Assembly (NCBI GenBank): GCA_947631185.1
Contig: CANRKJ010000015.1
Coordinates: 1 to 48,373, forward strand
Reading direction: 5' to 3'
Source: an uncultured Clostridia bacterium
GTDB lineage: Bacteria > Bacillota > Clostridia > TANB77 > CAG-508
Length of the DNA: 48,373 nt
Of this stretch, positions 45,129-48,373 are shown piece after piece (position 1 is the stretch's first letter; the number at the start of each line of letters is the position of its first letter). The notes beneath the pieces were generated by a model. That model was given only the letters and a program-made list of their open reading frames with translations. It was not told the DNA's origin and made no database searches. The position numbers were made by a program, and so were the translations under genes.

Positions 45129-45318
45129 AGAATATAGAAAAAATTAAGAGATTTAAAATTAAATTATCACAAATTGAAGAAAACTTTTATAATATGAATC
45201 TTAAATATGACAAAAAATAAAAACTTATTTTGTTATAATTCAAAAAAAGATTTAATTATAATTATTTATAATCAAATGATAAGATTATTTATATTATAAA
45301 TGTACGAGGTGGTTAAGG

Positions 45319-47729
45319 ATGTTTCAAAATAATTCAGAAGCAAAAGATACAAACGAAAATTTTAATATAAAAAATATAACTAAAGAAATCTTTAAAATTC
45401 AAAATATAATTATTTATATTCTTACTTTTTTCATTTCGATGGTTTCAATTAAAAATGAAGTATTACCATTTGGACTAGCTATTATTTCTGCGTGTTTAGG
45501 TACAGAAATACCTATAGCAATGGTATTTTTACTTTCATCAATATCTGTTTTGATATTTCAGGGTGTTAGTAATTTTGGAGTTTTTTTCTGTACATGTCTT
45601 TTATACTTTTTCTTAGTTATCATTTTTAAACCTAAATATGAACTTGAGGAAAGAAATGAAATTGTAAAAACAGGTGGAAAATTATTTTGGTCATGTTTTA
45701 TCATTAACCTAATAAACAATATTAGAGGAACTTTTCTAGTTTATAATTTATTTATGGGTACAATAATTTCAGCTTTAACTTACTGTTTTTATAAAATATT
45801 TGTTAATGGAATAGTTGTTATTAGAGATTTTGGGGAGAAAAAGGCATATACTATAGAAGAACTAATACGGCTCAGCTATTATTATAGGAATTGCTAGTAC
45901 AGCTTTTTCAAGTTTAAACATTTTTGGATTAAATATTAGTAATATTATAATTATTTTCTTAATCCTAGTTTTAGGATGGAAAAATGGAATGTTATTAGGA
46001 GGAGTTTCTGGTATTTGTGTTGGACTAGCTGGAGGTATAGTAGGCTGTGTAACACCAATACAAATTACTGCTTTTGCAGTTGCAGGTATAATAGCAGGAT
46101 TTTTAAATAAATTTGGAAAACTAGGTGTTATAATTGGATTTATTTTAGGAAACAGTATTTTAACATATTTATATAGTGGAAACATAGAAACAATCATATA
46201 TTTTAGAGAAATATTTATTGCATCAGTTGGGCTTTTATTAGTACCTTCAAGTATTAAATTAGATTTAGAAGATATTTTAGGAAATAATAAGCTAATTACT
46301 AATGATGGAGAATATAGACTTCAAAATGATTTAGATGTTCAAAAAAAGTTAAATGTTGTTGCAGAGGCTATTACTGAGATAACAAAAAAATATTCATCAG
46401 TTGAAGAGGAATTATCATTAGAAAAAAGAAAAGATAAATTTGTTGAAATATTAAAATCAAATATTGAAGATAAAAAAGAAAATATTTTTTATGATGAAAT
46501 TTTTAAAAATGAAGATAAAATTGATGAAGATATTTTCTATGTATTTCAAAGAAAAGAAATGATAACAAGCAATGATTTAATTGAAATTTTAAAACTTCAT
46601 AATCATTATATAGCAAATCAAGATAATAAAATATCTGAAAATCTTAGAGAACTTATAATTTTAATTAATAAATCAATAAAAATGAACAGTGTAGATGATG
46701 CAAAAATAGAAGAAAAACATGTACAAAACACTAAAATAGTTAATGAGCTAGAAAATGTTAAGAACATAATTACAGATGTTACAAAAAAGGTAGAAGTAGA
46801 AGATAGCCCTGAATTAAAAAATATTGAAAAAGAAATTGCAATAGTATTACGTAAACGAAATTATGAATTGCAAGGTGTAAGATATAGGGAAATAAAAAAT
46901 GGTAAGATTGTTGTGGATTTGAAATTAAATTATTCAGAAAGTTTAAGACAAAGAGAAAAGATTGTTAATATTGCTGATACTATTTCTAAAATAATTGGTA
47001 CAAAAGTAGTTTTTCAAAAAGATAAGAGAAGTGTTAAAAACGATATTTATATTCAAACATATTCTACAGAAGATAAATTTTCAATACAAGTGGGAATATC
47101 AAAAATTACAAAAGATGATAGTAACTTTTCTGGAGATAGTAATTTAGAAGTAAAGCTTGATGATGGAAAATATTTATTAGCGATTAGTGATGGAATGGGT
47201 ACAGGTATAAAAGCTAGAGAAACAAGTTCTACTGTATTAAAAGTATTAAAAAATTTCTTGATGGCAGGATTTGATAAAGAGAAAACATTAGAGTTAATTA
47301 ATTCAAGTTTAAATTTAGATTTAGATGAAGAAATGTATGCAAGCTTGGATTTAGCGATATTAGATTTATATGATGGAATTTTATATAGTGTAAAAAATGG
47401 CGCTAGTAAAACATATATTAAAAATAAAAAAAGTATAAAAATATTATCTTCTGAAACAATGCCTTTAGGAATAGTAAATAATATTTCTCTTGTAGAAAAT
47501 GTTGTTAAAATAGTTGATGGGGATATTATAGTATTAGTAAGTGATGGAGTGGTAGATTCAAAAAATTTGACTAAAAGTGATTGGATAGAAGATTTCTTAA
47601 AAAATGCTAGTACAAATAATGTACAGAAATTAGCGGATTTAATTTTAGCAGAAGCGATTGATAATATGCTTCGGAATTGCTGAAGACGACATGACTGTAA
47701 TAGTAGCCAAAGTAAATAAAAAGAAATAA
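45319..47729 (+). CDS. spoIIE: Stage II sporulation protein E, read through two +1 frameshifts at CGG
   Basis: SpoIIE is the polar-septum PP2C phosphatase that dephosphorylates SpoIIAA and so activates sigma-F in the forespore. ATG 45319 follows GAGGTGG by seven bases. Segment 1 (183 codons) holds the first membrane helices and ends EELI. At ATA-CGG-C (CGG 45868-45870) the frame moves +1 and continues SAIIIGIASTAF through further helices, a coiled coil and the phosphatase (LLAISDGMGTG, VLVSDGVVDS). At CTT-CGG-A (CGG 47672-47674) it moves +1 again and ends GIAEDDMTVIVAKV. The total, 802 residues, is normal length. Without shift 1 the protein ends at 192 residues; without shift 2 it lacks DDMTV, the last metal-binding motif. 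Both shifts resume on Gly codons. A decayed gene or assembly errors are the alternatives. Confidence 0.93.
45868..45870 (+). promoter_or_regulatory. Putative +1 recoding site 1 in spoIIE (ATA CGG C)
   Basis: The zero frame reads ATA CGG CTC and stops at TAG eight codons later (45895-45897). Skipping the C at 45868 gives ATA GGC TCA GCT, continuing EELI-G-SAIIIGIA in the frame that stays open for 601 codons. The site is not a homopolymer. Confidence 0.6.
47672..47674 (+). promoter_or_regulatory. Putative +1 recoding site 2 in spoIIE (CTT CGG A)
   Basis: The zero frame reads CTT CGG AAT TGC TGA. Skipping the C at 47672 gives CTT GGA ATT GCT GAA GAC GAC ATG ACT, i.e. L-G-I-A-EDDMT. The heptamer CTT CGG A mirrors the yeast Ty1 +1 shift site CUU AGG C, where a slow A-site codon and a Gly GGN codon have the same positions. 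Confidence 0.6.
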
Positions 47730-47766
47730 TGATTTTGCGGGTGTTCGGTGAACACCCGCAAAATCA
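47730..47766 (+). terminator. Perfect palindrome after spoIIE
   Basis: TGATTTTGCGGGTGTTC (47730-47746), GGT, and its exact complement (47750-47766): a 17-bp perfect stem starting one base after the stop codon. It looks like a palindrome-family copy perfected into a terminator or 3'-end stabiliser; no long T tract follows. Confidence 0.65.
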
Positions 47767-48373
47767 TTTGAATATATAATAAAAAATATTTAAATGATAT
47801 AATTTGCATGGTCGCTCATTTTGTATTTGTGAAAAATTTAATTATATAATATGAATGATTGCTTACTTTTTATTTGTGAAAAATTTAAATGATATTTGTA
47901 GGGGCGCTCATTGGGCGCCCGCCAAAAAATTAATTTTTAAAAATAAATAATATCAAATAATTAAAATAATAATTTGGAAAAACAGAATCGAAAATACAAA
48001 ATAATTTATACCAAATAATTTGAATATATAAAATTTTCGTGGGCGCTCATTGGGCGCCCGCAAAAAATTAATTTTATAAAATCAAATAAAAAAATAATAA
48101 AATAAATAAAAAAATTAAATAAAAATGTAAAAAAATAAAATTTAAATGTTATGTAAATAATTATAAATAAGAAAATAAAATGATAAAAAAATAGGGTAGA
48201 AAAATAATAATAAATGTAGGGAATCCAACCAATTAAAAAGCAAACAAAATTGCGGTGAAAAATCAAAAAATATAAAAAAACACAGGGAAAAAATGTAAAA
48301 TAAAATTTTTATAAAAAAATGTCAATTTGAAAATATCAAATTTTGAATTTAATATATAATTATAAATTTTGGC
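47767..48373. repeat. Palindrome copies and AT-rich end of window
   Basis: A degenerate half-copy at about 47810 (TGGTCGCTCATT) and two full copies, at about 47882 and 48040 (GGGCGCTCATTGGGCGCCC), with spacer GTATTTGTGAAAAATTTAA-type sequence. From about 48065 to the end there is only A/T-rich sequence; I see no gene. Confidence 0.7.

Noticed and set aside
45989..47683. Independent 564-codon gene starting at ATG 45989
   Set aside because: The frame is open and family-like from 45869 onward, joining the first spoIIE segment; the ATG is internal and lacks a ribosome site.
45319..47729. spoIIE as a plain pseudogene
   Set aside because: Apart from the two single-base steps, all 802 codons are intact with conserved motifs, and both steps share the same CGG geometry. 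I keep decay or sequence error only as an alternative.
48006..48266. 86-codon minus-strand ORF rich in Phe and Ile
   Set aside because: Reading of A-rich non-coding sequence, includes a palindrome copy, no ribosome site.

Overview
The window reads as chromosome of a very AT-rich, spore-forming Clostridia-type Firmicute, probably an uncultured gut lineage (inference; I cannot place it to genus). The evidence is spoIIR, spoIIE and two CotF-type coat proteins, a DUF4321-mreCD-PBP2-minC cell-shape block, a MecA adaptor, UTG/CTG starts with strong Shine-Dalgarno sites, and intergenic arrays of GC-rich palindromes. There is no CRISPR, phage or large insertion sequence, only one ~191-bp MITE.

Layout. 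1-3.3 kb: a short membrane-peptide ORF (+), then yycJ, murA and spoIIR (-). 3.5-7.1 kb: an unknown gene and a 1001-residue UDP-sugar pyrophosphorylase/phosphohexomutase fusion. 7.1-8.25 kb: a palindrome array, then tRNA-Lys, -Glu and -Thr. 8.3-12.6 kb: a short-chain reductase, a starch-binding-module protein, an XRE/S24-like regulator and a VanW-family wall protein. 12.8-15.9 kb: tRNA-Lys(CUU) and a csoR-copZ-copA copper operon with a perfect operator inside its promoter. 16.0-18.8 kb: a CpsB-type phosphatase and a Wzz/BY-kinase without glycosyltransferases. 18.8-21.4 kb: two coat proteins, two palindrome arrays, the MITE and an internally duplicated ORF of foreign composition. 21.6-28.1 kb: an M23 peptidase, mecA and the mreCD-PBP2-minC operon. 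28.2-29.7 kb: three very small genes (-) around an 11-unit 65-bp array. 30.0-45.0 kb: a two-gene surface operon ending in a ~3815-residue protein that looks like a thioester adhesin with about 13 Cna-B-like domains and an SPPTG sorting signal. 45.3-47.7 kb: spoIIE, followed by more palindromes.

The most striking result is in spoIIE. It is full length (802 residues) only if the ribosome shifts +1 twice. Both shifts fall exactly on an in-frame CGG codon (ATA-CGG-C and CTT-CGG-A), and both resume on a glycine GGN codon. By eye, those are the only two in-frame CGG codons in about 13,000 codons of native genes here; the only other one is in the foreign-looking ORF at 20.7 kb. The second shift is needed to add the C-terminal DDMTV metal-binding motif of the phosphatase. 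This suggests CGG acts as a hungry or unassigned +1 shift codon that gates SpoIIE, although a damaged gene or an assembly error has to be excluded.

All readings come from inspection of the sequence; no database search was run.
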